Below, piece by piece: positions 41,389 through 53,362 of a stretch of 64,000 bases of DNA (positions are counted from its first letter, which is position 1; every line of letters starts with the position of its first letter). The notes under the pieces are model-generated. The model did no database searches. It worked only from the letters and a program-made list of their open reading frames with translations, and was not told where the DNA came from. The stretch covers positions 3,100,001 through 3,164,000 of the forward strand of contig NC_092403.1 in the NCBI RefSeq assembly GCF_009017415.1, in the 5' to 3' direction. A program made the translations under genes and the position numbers. This stretch comes from Aspergillus flavus (taxonomy: Eukaryota; Ascomycota; Eurotiomycetes; Eurotiales; Aspergillaceae).

Positions 41389-43914
41389 ATGGCCGAAAGA
41401 CGGCCAGCCCAGGTTTGGTAAGCGGGGTTCTTCTGCATGCAAGTGGGTGAATCCCTCTGCAACACCAACACTGACCTTGCCTTCCTTCACCTAGCGATCG
41501 GTGCCGCGTGTAAGCACAACAGAGAAGAATTCAATGGTGTTATGGGAGGTCTGACGGGACTTTCAGGAAAAGAGTCAAGTGTGATGGACGCCGACCGAAG
41601 GTCTGTTTCTCGTTGCCACTGTTTGCGTCTACCTCGGCTCACTCGGTCACTCATTCAAGTGTGGGAAATGCGAGAGAGCCGGTGCTGAATGCTCAGTGTC
41701 TGTCCAACTGAGACGGAGAACCACACCACGAGGGTATACACTCCGATTATTACTCTTGGATCTTCCTCCTAACCATGTGTTAGGTACATTGAGCCCACCG
41801 AAGAACTCATCCAACAACTCAGGCAAGAGCTGGAGTCAGCTCGAGCCCAGCTGCAACTTTTCTCAGCACGAGAAGAGGGGCTCCAGGAGACTATTGTGTC
41901 GCAGAACAAAGAGATCGAACATCTGAGGGAGCTTCTTACAGCATCTCGCACTGGTGGCTACACCCAGCATGGAGGAGAGAGAGCCGGTAATGGCTCCGTG
42001 GTGGCACACCTTGGACGACTGGTCTTGGGTGATGGCAACTCTGAGTTCTTTGCAGGTTCTACGACAGGAGTTCATTTTGTTCTCTCGGCTCAGCAGCTAT
42101 ATCAGACTACTTTCTCTTCCCAGGAGCACTTTCCCGAATGTTTGTTTCGCCTGCACATCCTGCGGCATAAAGAATTGCCCGTGGCTTTGGAACAAAACAT
42201 AAGCATTGCAAGTTGTTTGGAGAACGGTCAACTCACTTCGAGCAATATCTTTGAGCCCCTACGTAATCACCTCCGTAATGTTGGGGTGGTTGCTGTCCGC
42301 AAGGCATTTGACAAGTACCAACAATGTTGGGGAATTCTATATCCTGTATTGTTGTCAAAACAGTTCCTCGACACTTTTGATGCCACGATTAATGATGCGT
42401 GGACCACACCTCTTGAACCGCATCTCAGGATACCATTTCTCCTTCAGGTGTATGCCTTAATGGCGCTTGACAACGTCGATAGCAGTACTACCGCAACTGA
42501 AATAGTGCCCTTGCCTTATCACCTGGACACCATACTGAGCAACCTACTTGGCCAGATGCCCTGCCGAGGAGATATTTCCAGTCTCCAAGGCTTAATTCTT
42601 TACCTTCTCTATCTGCAGATGACATCGCAGCACTCATTAGCAATACGGACCTGTGGTATGATCGTAAGGCTAGCGCAGTCGCTCGGACTTCATCGACACA
42701 CCAGACGATTTAAACACACACCCGGTGAAAGTGAGTTGCGAAGGCGGTTATGGTGGTCTGTATATGTGCTTGACGTGTATGAAAACCCTTCACCCCTGGG
42801 TGTTAGAATATACAAGATACTGATATTAAACCTTTGTAGACAATCAAGCATCTTATATGGTCTACCCAGAAACATACAAGCAGCAGACACAGATACCGAT
42901 CTCCCTACCAATACCGACTATGATGACATGCATAGCGATCAGCTGTCGTATCCGTTACCTGGAGAAACTACCCATATCGAGCCATTTCTCCAGTATGTGA
43001 ATCTCGCACAAATTCTGTCCAGATGTCTAGAACAAATGTATACAACGACCAACCGAAGAGGTGGAGTAGACAAGATCCATCGACTTCAACGCGAACTTGA
43101 TGTCTGGAAACAAGATGTTCAATCAAGTTTACCCAACATCGCACGCACTAGTGAACTTATTCAGATGATATTGCATAACAAAGAAAATACTACCACTGCC
43201 TACAAGTCTGTTGGCCTCCATGATTTTATTTCTCTATGGTTATTCATCCTTGGAGAACTAGCCACCATGCTTATCCACCGTCCCGCATTGACCTTTGGTC
43301 AACAAGAACCACAATTCGCCGATAGTCTGCGCGCTTGCAAGGAAGCAACGACACACCTCATCCTAGCATTCGAATTAGCCTCAGATGCGTCATTCGTACC
43401 CGGCATATGGCCATCTGGTCACCATCTCATTTTCCAGAGTGGACTGATGCTTCTCTACGACCGGTGGTTTCAAAATCCAATCCAGTCGCCTGGTATTTCA
43501 TCAGAACCAGATACCCTCCCCAAATTCATTCATATCGCCATTACTCTTCTGTCGAGATCAGCTGCGTACCTGGACGAAAGAGTAGGTTCTGGGAGACCAA
43601 GGTCGCCCTCTACGACAGACACTATAGAATCCCTTCGCCAGACATCGTCCTATCTTCACTATCTTTGTACGCGAACATTAGGAGGCCAGGGTGAATTGTG
43701 CTCCTGGATACAGCTCAGTGGAGACCGCATGGAAAGCCCAATACCTCAGGCTACTCCAACAATCGCCGACAATCATTCATTAGCTGGACCTCGGCAACCG
43801 ACACCACTTCCAGACTACTCTTCCTCCCTATGGGCGCCCTTGTCTATCGAGGAGATCAATCAAATGAAGATATTCGAGCTTACTGACCCGCTGTTAATTC
43901 CTTGGGATAGTTAA
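41389..43914 (+). CDS. Zn2Cys6 transcription factor with fungal-specific (MHR) domain
   Basis: Six exons, 41389..41417, 41495..41509, 41567..41600, 41660..41733, 41784..42776 and 42840..43914, give 739 residues. The binuclear cluster is rebuilt across four exons: Cys10, Cys13, Cys20, Cys27, Cys30, Cys37 with the C-x2-C-x6-C-x6-C-x2-C-x6-C spacing and basic KRVK. A linker and coiled coil follow (EELIQQLRQELESARAQLQLF, then EIEHLRELL), for dimerisation. The fungal-specific regulatory domain contains RTCGMIVRLAQSLGLHRHTRRF and RRRLWWSVYVLDV, whose end is spliced to QSSILYGLPR. Intron 5 (63 nt) keeps the frame open if unspliced, but removing it restores the family's L-D-x-x-S-x-x-x-G-L-P motif. 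Exon 2 is 15 nt. Likely controls the lyase and transporter upstream. Confidence 0.87.
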
Positions 43915-45825
43915 AGTTTGCCAATAGAATGTAGTGTAATTGTATGCCAGTCAAAGCGAATTCAGCACAAATATGCATCCATCATACTTCGTATACTAGG
44001 AAAAAACCATCTGATATGGCTTCAGGCTTCAACACAGGGAGATGACTTCCCAATTCAAGGACCAGGACTAACCGGAAATATCGATGGGGAAGTCTATGCA
44101 CAGTAGGTCCCACCACTGTGGCCTCCACCAGCAGGGGTTGGTGGCAGATTACAGATAGTGAAGATCCCTTCTCGCCTACAATTTTGCCGTTGATTGAAGG
44201 AATTATTCTCGTCCGCCAAGGGTTTTAGTTTCTTTAGGAACCTCAACCCATTGTGGGTCTCATCATCAAGGCCTGCAGCTTCGGAGGTATTCGGCGCAAT
44301 CGAGGATCATGGAGGGGCTCCAATGGTTTGTCTTGATCGGTATGTGCTCGTTAGAATTCGATACTGGCTCCGTATCTCTCCATATGTGGAAGTCTTCCTT
44401 GAAACTTGCTTCCCGACATAGCTATACTGAAGTGGAGTTATACTGACGTAAAGCAGCAGAGGAAATCCGTGGCGCTTCCCGAAGCCTTCCCTTGGGCATG
44501 ATGTGGACCTTGATTCCTAATGGCTCCACCGGCTTGGTATGATCGTCACAGTTGCCTCCTATATTGGCGATATTGATGAAGGCCATGGCGTCCCAAACTG
44601 GCTTTGCGTTTATCCAAGCCTTTCTTAACTCAACTAGGTCCGTCAAGGCCGCCATAGGCAGGACTATCGTGATTATGGCCGTACAACTTAGCGCTGCTCT
44701 GGAGAGTGTAGCCACCGCGTCCCTACAGGTCTCCGCCACGTATTGCCCGAGATGCGCGAGTTTGTGACACACTAGATGGATGAATGCAAGGGACCTTTGC
44801 ATGACGTCGCTCTTTGGCAGCCAGACCTGTGACTCGTGCAGACCCGCATGGATGCAATCTCTACGACCGCATTGTTAGGCTAGAAGGCCTCAAAACCATG
44901 ATCTGACAGCTTGAATTACTGATTGAGAACATACTATCAAAATTCCACGTTGAAAGGAAATCCGATAGCAATTTTCACCGCGGTCGCGTCTCTTTTCAAC
45001 ATTTTATCACAACCCAATTTGCCACTTCCTCTACGAAAAACTTGTTTACCCTACCGTGGTATGATCCACAGTAGCTGAAAATAAGACATGAGAACCCCTC
45101 AGCTGAGCATGCCTGCATCGTCTAACTATAGTACGAGGTATTATTAGAACAAGGGTGTCGGGCAACTCCGAGGTCTAGGGCCGAGATGCTCGACCGACTG
45201 CCAACACAATCGTGGATCTCAAGTTCTGACTATGCAGTTTTGATCAAAACATCATGCTAATATCAAGATTTTCCGCAATCATATCTTGGGAAATCTGATG
45301 TATTAAACCATACACCCGTTCAGATCGTCTGGGAAAGATGCATAATGGGCACATTATGTGAGGATTAGTCAATTTCACAGAAGCCTGGAACAAACGAGAC
45401 GCTATAGCCTGGCAGATTCATGTAGCAATCCCTGCACTTGAAGCAACTCTGAATGGTACTTTCCAGGTTTCTCTCCTATTAGCCTTTTGTCTTGCCATCG
45501 CCAAAATGTCGACGCGACGCAATGCATGCTTTCTCAAGTGGAGTCAATCAACAAATAGACAGCGACAACTCCACTCGATTTACCTGGAAGAATGCAGCTT
45601 CCGTGCAACATCAATATGTGTGTCCCGCATAAGGTACTCAAGTTTTACTGCACAGAAGCTTTCACCAAAGTACTGAAACTCTCCTATAAATGACGGTAGG
45701 ATTCCTTCCTCAAGCCCAATTTTCAATCCAAACTACACCTGCTCAACCCTGGCATACAATTCCCTTGCTTCAAAACCTTCTTGCTTTTACCTCATTTACC
45801 AATCCAGCCGACTGTAGTAACCAAA
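43915..45825. other. 1.9-kb intergenic region
   Basis: A 126-codon minus frame (44802-44422) is open with one hydrophobic block but has no recognised motif, promoter or splice partner, so I do not call it. TATAAA at 45685-45690 serves the next gene. Confidence 0.45.
45685..45690 (+). promoter_or_regulatory. TATA box of the MACPF gene
   Basis: TATAAA 136-141 bases before the ATG at 45826. Confidence 0.45.
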
Positions 45826-48800
45826 ATGGCCGGTCTCTTCAAGGGTATCCATGGGGTTGTTCAAGATAAGACTGGAGTCGCTGCAGGTGATGTTCAGGAG
45901 GCAGTAACCGCTGTTGGAGAAATTCCAAAGGGTATTTTGGACATCATTACCAGTTCGTCCCTCAGACGTGACATCCATTGACCGTGATCTCCGCAGCTAA
46001 CCCCAGCTAGACGACAAAAAGGAGCCGCAGCTGATCTTGCATGTTTACTCGTACAGTCGGGAGAGTAGGCTGATCAAGGAGAAATGCTGTCTACCGTTCA
46101 AGAATGTGAAAGATGAAGAGATGCAGCTCACGGATATTCGCAAGCTGCTGATTGGAGAGAATATCTTGGAGCCGAGACTGTAAGCAAGCTGCCCAGGACT
46201 CTGTAGCTCGATTTCTGAGTATTATCTTCAGTGTTTGGAGCTCTTTCTGCAACCAACGTGGAGCAGTTGTGCAGGATATCACGAATTTCAAGGCATATCT
46301 CCAGATTTTGAACGAGAAGGTGAGCACTGTCTCAGAAGCTGTCTAGTTTGAATCGGTGCTAATGCCTGGATTAGTCCAGTGAGGTTGCTGTAAGTAGCAC
46401 CATTCCATTGATCAGAATTAGCGCTATGTGCTCATGGCTTGTAAGGAAACATCGGAAGACAATGCCGACACCTATCGAGTCTACCTTCTTTCGGAGAAGA
46501 TCATCAACCAGGATGTCATCAACAAAGCAATCCTTGACAGAGGAGCAAAGGTCACTACCGACGTATGTGAGCTTCACCATATCGTAAAAAACATATGTTG
46601 ATTCTCCCGCATAGAAAAAGCTTGCAGAGCTACCAACGGCCTCACAGCCTGAGCCTATTCAAGCACCTACCAGCTTCAGTCACAATATCTTCGTCAATCC
46701 TACCACAACATTCAGCATCGTGTAAGTGGAAATGCGAAAGGGCATTATACCATAGGACTGATCATTGTTTAGACACCCTGCGGACATGTCCGAGAAGCAG
46801 TGGAGTGTGGTTATACGTAACAACAGCCTTCTTAACCCTTACCGAGTCGTCGACCTCGGCAGCAAAGGGGGAAAGTTCGTGGAACGTTCCATACATAGCG
46901 GTAAGATCCTACTCTGAGCTAAACCTTTTGAGAAGTTTCAATACTTAGGGGGGTCAATGTAGCTTTTGTTCTGAAGCCGCGCGCGTTCCAAGACTATCAG
47001 ATATCCGCCAGTGGCGCAAAAACTTCGGTTAGCGCGCAGGTACGTGCACTCACTAAAGCTTTCATATACCAACAACCTTCTAACAGGCATACAGCAATTA
47101 CTACGAATTCCATTCTTCCGCATTGAAGATGACTCATATGTTGAACAATTCGAGGAAACCAAATCAGTGTCTCGGGCTGTTGCAGCAAGTTCTATGTCTC
47201 AATTTGACGCATCCCTGGCAATGTAGGTCACTTTTTCTCGTGAAATGAACAACAAGATGCTGAAATATATTTACAGTGAAGGCGGTGCTTTTGGGTTCAG
47301 TGCAAGTGCATCAGCAAGCTATGGAGACACAAGCTCTTCCTCAGACTCGTCCAGTTCCAATGAGGAGAACAAAGTGATGAATATTACATACAACGTAAGT
47401 ATCACATTCGACCATCAATGTACCTAGGTATTAATTTCTACTACAACAGTTTCCTCGGGTTACCATCGACTTTGACCACCAGAGCCTTGACCTTTCTAAT
47501 CAGTGTAAGGCCGACTTGAAGGCCGTGAGCACTGCTGCCGATATTGAGAGCTTCAAAAATAAATATGGTATTGGACACCATTGACCTCACCATACACCTC
47601 TCTTCTCATATGTAGAGTGTCTAACGGGATATAGGTCGCTTGTTCGCTATGCGAGTCCAACTTGGTGGAAGACTGCATGCCGCAGAGGAGTCTACCGCCC
47701 GTACCTCAGCTGAGAAAGCAGAGCATGCTAAGTCTCAGAGAGCTGCAGCTGCACTATCATTCAAATCGCCATATGTGCAGGCTTCCGCCAATGTGAGTAA
47801 ATCGAGTGCCGAGGACTCGAGCTCTGCGACACAAAACAGCTCCTCGAACAAATCCATGTGTTGGGAAGCGAAGGGTGGCGACACCCTACTCTGCAATGAG
47901 TGCGTCCCCTCTCTGTTGTTATCTTAGCATGCACTGATTATATGTCCGGTAACTAGTCCGCCTGCATGGGCATATACAGTTGGTTCATTCTACAACTGGC
48001 GTGTTGTCAAGGTAAGTTCCAAACGTCACCCTTTCGAGCCCGATGCTAAGACAACTTTGTTATCCTATAGCAATCTAGTGTGCTCGCCATTGAAGACGTA
48101 ATTTCGTCCATTCCGGGATACCAGGACACCAAGCAGATATTTGCAGATATTCTTGATAAGAATTCTAAGAAGGAAGCACCTGGAAAGACCGAGCAGAAAC
48201 CTGGCACGATCGGCTTCCAGTTCCGGAGCAAGATGGTCGACAAGTATGTGACCATAGGGCAGCAAGCCGCGAAAGACGAAGTTGGTATGAGCTCCATAGT
48301 TCACACTGCCAGCGCAGCAATTTACTGATGCTTCCCAGCTAAACATATCTCTGAACTTACCGCTGGAAAGCCCACTACTAAAAAAAGATTGCATTTCATC
48401 TCAAGGTTATCTGCCTCTATCACCGATGCCGCTCAATTACAGTTTGAGAACAAGAAGGACTCCGCACCTCAAAAGTTCTACGTTGATGTCGAATCCTCTA
48501 ATGATACCACAGAGACTAAGGCAAGTCTTAGCACCCATTTACTTCTATGTTGGCTCCCGGAGGATAGGCCTGGCTGACTGCATTGGCTCGCAGCTGAAAT
48601 ACAACTATCCTTACAAGATCTACGGTAAGGATGGAAATGAAGACAAACTATGGCTCTTCTCGAATCAGACCATGCCAGGATTTATGTCCACCGCTTTTGT
48701 CTGGGCTGCTAAGGAGAAAGGCGCGACATCCTTCCGATTCCTCTTGCCTAGCAATCTCGACAATTCGCCTTCTCGGGATATTGAGGATGGAGAGGAAGTC

Positions 48801-48953
48801 TCAGTCCAGCTTTTTGACAAACATGATCATGAAATCAACCTGGCCACGCGATTTGACAGAAGAGGCGACAAAGTAGGCACCGTGGTGGATCTGGATGATT
48901 TCGCGAAACTCGCCAATGAGCTTGACACGACTTGGGAGGTCCATTATTTGTGA
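45826..48953 (+). CDS. MAC/perforin (MACPF)-domain protein with an apparent single-base frameshift
   Basis: At least 15 exons by frame: 45826..45967, 46011..46179, 46232..46319, 46375..46389, 46422 (or 46446)..46562, 46615..46721, 46773..46900, 46963..47039, 47095..47222, 47277..47394, 47450..47567, 47635..47899, 47957..48011, 48071..48284, 48339..48953. The N-terminal third is an unassigned domain. The MACPF core follows, including a Gly/Ser/Ala-rich helical stretch (FGFSASASASYGD; a transmembrane-hairpin candidate), KYGRLFAMRVQLGGRL fitting the family signature, and a second Ser/Ala-rich stretch. A distinct C-terminal domain ends the protein. No signal peptide is seen. Fungal MACPF proteins can insert pores into membranes, but not all do; function here is unknown. 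Between about 48510 and 48530 the coherent frame shifts by one base with no intron able to explain it, so the gene is either broken or carries a sequence error. Exon 1 and exon 4/5 boundaries are uncertain. Confidence 0.72.
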
Positions 48954-49598
48954 GCTTATGGGGTTTATTCGAAAGGGGATAACTATTTAGGACACCTCGC
49001 TGTAAAGCTGAGATTCCAGCTTGTGATATTTACCCCGATTCAAATCTAGCAGATCACTTTTAATTCACTGGCACTATGGTTCTCTCCTTCGAGTAAGACA
49101 GGTGGTGACTGTTCTAGTTCCTTTTGCCATTCATCACATAATCCTCGGTGATATAATAACGCTCCAAGCTACCAGACTAGAAGGAATGGGAAAAGCAAGA
49201 CACATTGTGATTGCCACAGAATCAGTCGAAATACGATAGAGGATAGGATATCTCACGCAGCGTACAACAAAACGAGGAATCATGTCAGGTATATATAATC
49301 AATCGGGTGGCCATATATCGCTTTTAAAGTTCATTCTATTGGTTGCTGATGCTAATGTACTGGATATGATACAGCTTCTGAGGCGACGCTCATTTCTATG
49401 ATGAGGGCCGGAAATACCGAATTAGGAACTCCGACGAGAGGCGGCTTCTATCCCAAAAGGGAAACATGCCGCCATTCTATAGCAATGTGGAAAAGCAAGT
49501 GGAGAATGATGATCGACCCTTTCTCACCCCAGTTTTGTGTGCATAGTGTCTGGTTGACCAATTTAGAGACCTTTGGCCGTCAAGTAGCCCAGGAGCAA
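48954..49598. other. Intergenic region
   Basis: Convergent 3' flank between the MACPF gene and the Mpv17-family gene; nothing recognised. Confidence 0.5.
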
Positions 49599-50369
49599 TC
49601 AGAGAGCAGGTATCTCTTGAAGCTCGACATTCTCGACATTATCGGCATTGTTCAAGAAGCTCAAGAAGCAATTCCACCCTGGCGCGGTTAGTATACACTG
49701 ATCTCTAAAAAGGACTACCATATTACATACCGATATTGAATACATTGACCGTCAGTACTCGGTACTGCAACGGTACAAGATACAGATTCACGGTTTGCAG
49801 GGCGGGCCAGATCGTCCAGTTGGTCCGGAGGGCTTCCCAATACGTCTTTTTCAGCTTGTCCCTCGGATCACCTCCTTCCATCAGGGACATGCTAGAGAGG
49901 AAGACGCCGATCATGGTCGGAGCACAGACTAACTGGTCCGTGGCCACGCGAGCCACGAGGGTTTTCCCCGGGCTGCCGAGATTGATTCGGTTCTGCAGGA
50001 ATTGAAACCATTTTGTGGCAACCGGACCGAACACAGCTGCAACGAACTCAGTAATACGCCTTAGATCCAAGCAAGTCAGGCTCACCTCCGCCGTAGAGTG
50101 CCATGCGGGCAGTACGGGTTACATCATGACGAGCAATGCCTTTCTTCTCTACCCCTTGCTGCGCTAGACCGTCTCCCACGGCGAAGAGGCACTTCGGACG
50201 CTCAGTCAGTCACTAGAAACTTAGATTGACAGACAGTAGAAGCGTTACATACCGCCGTCGTTAAACTTTGGGTCAGGACGGGGCGCTGGATTAAGCTTCG
50301 TTGATACCTGCATCCATCGCATCAGTATCAGGTAGCGAATTGAGGCGAGATGACCTACCAACTGAACAT
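49599..50369 (-). CDS. Mpv17/PMP22 (Sym1) family membrane protein
   Basis: Five minus-strand exons, 50369..50359, 50307..50253, 50191..50086, 50036..49731 and 49678..49599, give 185 residues; exon 1 holds only 11 coding bases. The start reads [18 protein letters not shown], the usual opening of this family. The core has [49 protein letters not shown] and [17 protein letters not shown]. The last intron adds [10 protein letters not shown], the conserved end. Four membrane helices are expected. Relatives lie in the inner mitochondrial membrane (Sym1, Mpv17) or peroxisomal membrane (PMP22), where they affect metabolite or ROS handling; which organelle applies here is not shown. Confidence 0.87.
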
Positions 50370-51786
50370 GGTGCCGCAAGGGTTTGAGGTTTGTTTCTCT
50401 CAAAGGTAAATGTAGTCAAGAGGGAAGAGATGTTCAACTCCTTGAGAAATCAACAATCAATTCAATTGTTGACAAAAACCTGCATTCCAGTGGCTGTGAC
50501 GCAATGTCGGGATCTTCCCGATTCGGAAACCCTTCCGCCGCGCTCCTCAAACACATCAATATATCGCCATCAGCGTCAGAGTCCCGCCAACAATAGTTGT
50601 CAGCTAATCTTGAGAAACTCGGTAGGATTTCCAGAAGCATTGCTCTAGATTGCGCTGTCGAGTTCATATGTGGTATGACAAACACTTCCTGAAATATATT
50701 GTGACGTCACAACAAGAGTCATCAAGTAGTATAAGAAGAGGCAAATGGTCGAAGATCACTCCTTTATACGGGTCTTGACGTCTCCACAGGCAACCTTGCC
50801 GTATTCAGTGCGAATGTTCTTCCTGTGCTACGGGAAGAACGCTGTCCCGCCAGTAGTCTGGTGAAGCAGTGGAGGGACTTCTTTGAAAATGGCAGTGCAT
50901 CTACCACGTTGTTTTCCAAAATGACGGTCATTCTCGGCTTCTTCCGAGTACACGGTTGACATTCGTCTCTTGTTCTCGAACCACAATGGAACTGATGGGC
51001 TTGGGACGGGGCTAACCCTTTCAAGATCACATGGGCTGAACAGCTGACCTCGTCGTCCCCTAAGATGCTAATCCAGCCTTGAAGGAAAATCCCCGGTTTA
51101 CGTCGCCAAGATGCAGGGACAGCGACAGCGATAGATCCTTATATCCCGCCGGCTTTGTCGCACCATGAAGCTGAAGTGCGACCGGGGATAGCCATGCTCG
51201 AATTGCTCGACGCGGGGAGTTACATGCGAGAGAGCACATGCTGTGCTTCCCTCGGTCCCACCAGTTCTCTCCAGTCTCATGGGGCTAATGAAAGATGGAG
51301 CAGTCCTTCAGCAAGTGTCGCAGCTGTGTCTCCTCCGTCGCATATCTCCGAGGTGTGTACAGTAGCTACGGTTCTTCATTCCACAGCGATCATCAAGCAT
51401 AGCTCCCTAAGATAATGTCAGAAGCTTAACTCAGCGATACAGAATAGAATACAGAGTCAAGAGATATTATCCGGATACCTTCGTATAGTTTCTACATATG
51501 AATATTTACCATTCGATGCATGTCTTAGATTCGCAATCGACTGCCAAGAGTTGCCGTGACTCATCTCGTACTTCAACCCACAAGGATATAACAAGAGTGT
51601 CTTCCTCGCATATCCCAGGCTTTAGCACATCCTCATATTCTGCATGTCTTTGTCAGTTCAAGACGATAAACTCACTGAACAGTTGAGTGTCTAGATTATA
51701 CACACAACGACGGACTTCGAAAAACGGAAACACTCATCACAGCTCAAATCACAGGCAAACATCCTCTCGTCAGTCATCCTTAAGTC
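50370..51786. other. 1.4-kb intergenic region
   Basis: Divergent promoter region between the Mpv17-family and GNAT genes. Short frames on both strands, none with motifs. Confidence 0.45.
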
Positions 51787-52347
51787 ATGACGTTGCCCAT
51801 CAAACCGCAGACCTGGACCAAAGATGCGTTCATCATATCAACGGATAAAACGCTTCTCTCAGTGTCTGCCATCAACACCGCGTTCGACAATGATTTCATG
51901 TACTGGACGAAAAGTTACCCCGAGAATATCCTAAAACAGATCATTGAGGGTTCCTTTTGCTTCGGAGTGTACAAGGCCAAGCAGAATATCACTGGCCAGA
52001 ATGGTGACAGCAACAGCATCCCAAGTCATGGTCCAACAAAGTCAATAGAAGGTGTAGATCAGATCGGATTCGCGCGGCTCATCACGGACAATGTTACCTT
52101 CGCGTATCTGACTGACTTGTACATCCTCCCGGAATATCAGGGTCACGGTCTTGGAGGCTGGCTAATCGATTGCGTGGATGAGGTATTGCGACCGCTGCCG
52201 CACCTGAGGTGGTTTATGTTGCGGACGTCGGCGGAGAAGAGCAAGCAGGCATATGAGAAGCGTTTGGGGATGCATGTTTTGGATACGAGCTGTGTCAGCG
52301 AGGGGGGGATCATGATGGGGAGGAAGGGGAAGGCAAATATGGCTTGA
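51787..52347 (+). CDS. GNAT-family N-acetyltransferase
   Basis: Single exon, 186 residues. The GNAT fold is visible in the second half: IGFARLITDNVTFAYLTDLYILPEYQGHGLGGWLIDCV, where Q-G-H-G-L-G is the acetyl-CoA pyrophosphate-binding loop (motif A), then RWFMLRTS and SKQAYEKRLGM (motif B region). The N-terminal 60 residues include FMYWTKSYPENILKQIIEGSFCFGVY, which matches a group of small stand-alone acetyltransferases. Acetyl acceptor unknown. There is a Gly/Ser-rich insert at about residues 68-92. Cytosolic. Confidence 0.85.
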   Translation: MTLPIKPQTWTKDAFIISTDKTLLSVSAINTAFDNDFMYWTKSYPENILKQIIEGSFCFGVYKAKQNITGQNGDSNSIPSHGPTKSIEGVDQIGFARLITDNVTFAYLTDLYILPEYQGHGLGGWLIDCVDEVLRPLPHLRWFMLRTSAEKSKQAYEKRLGMHVLDTSCVSEGGIMMGRKGKANMA

Positions 52348-53362
52348 TCTATGCTGAGAATCGACGCTTAGGTTGGATCTCTGGGAAGGATCGAAGCTTG
52401 TTAGGTTGAGTGCGTTCAGGATGTCAACATGTACCTGATAGAAGAAAACACAATCAATGCATATGCGACCGTTTATGTATCTGCAGGCAGTTTATTCCAC
52501 CCTGTGGTGAGTCGGGACTCTTTACGGACCCACGATGACAACCAAAGTAGAGACCACCCATGGCTTCACGTCGTGCTCCTCACTGTCCAAGCCATTACAC
52601 TATTGAAAGGGCCACCCGGCGGCTTGAACCGACAACACTACCGTCTATCTGATGAGCCGGTCCCACTGTGATCACTTCGGTAGAAGCTTTCCAGGTCAAA
52701 AAGGCCTCAAATCCTGGCACTTGTCGGGATTTCGCCGCCGGAAATTAATTATCAATCAATCCCTCTGCTTGCCAAGAGCTCAACACGTCGTTCTTCTTAT
52801 CAGATTGGGTCACCAGGTGTCTTGAAACCCCCACCAGGTCCACTGGTCTGTCTCGGAGATAATATCGAGGCCCTCATCAAAGCTCGGCCGAGGTAGTCAT
52901 GTAGGGCATAGACTCGGAGATTGAGAAGATAATCTTATCCGATAATGACCACCAGGAGAATAAATTTCTAAACGACCATGCAGATCTTTGTCTGTTCGAG
53001 TGAACTAGCCAGTGGTTGAGTCTGCTTAACTGCGCATACTGTTGCATTTCGCCGCTCATCTTAATATCGATTAATTTTCTGCAGTCTTGGCGTCGTCTGT
53101 ACAGAAGAAGTCCGCTGCCCAGATCGACGAAGACGTTGCCTATCATGGCGTACAATGTAAGCTTCAGCCGATATGCCACCGTTTCATAACGCTTGATTAC
53201 GCACTATGCAGTTGCCCACTAGTTAGTTGGTCACTGAATCCACAAGCGCAGGCTTTCCGCTTGGCGCAAGACCGGTAATTCGCATAAATACTATACCCCA
53301 TCCACCTGGCTCAAGCATTGTTCCATCGTCAGTAATACCAGAGAAAATACGAGGCCAAGATC
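52348..53362. other. 1-kb intergenic region
   Basis: No supported gene; short frames at 52429-52671 and 53179-52877 lack motifs. Confidence 0.45.

Noticed and set aside
42777..42839. Treating residues coded by 42777-42839 as part of the Zn2Cys6 protein
   Set aside because: It is a multiple of three and open, but has GTATG...TTTGTAG borders, and removing it restores the conserved domain motif.
44422..44802. 126-codon minus-strand frame with a hydrophobic block
   Set aside because: No promoter, splice partner or motif; kept only as a note on the gap.
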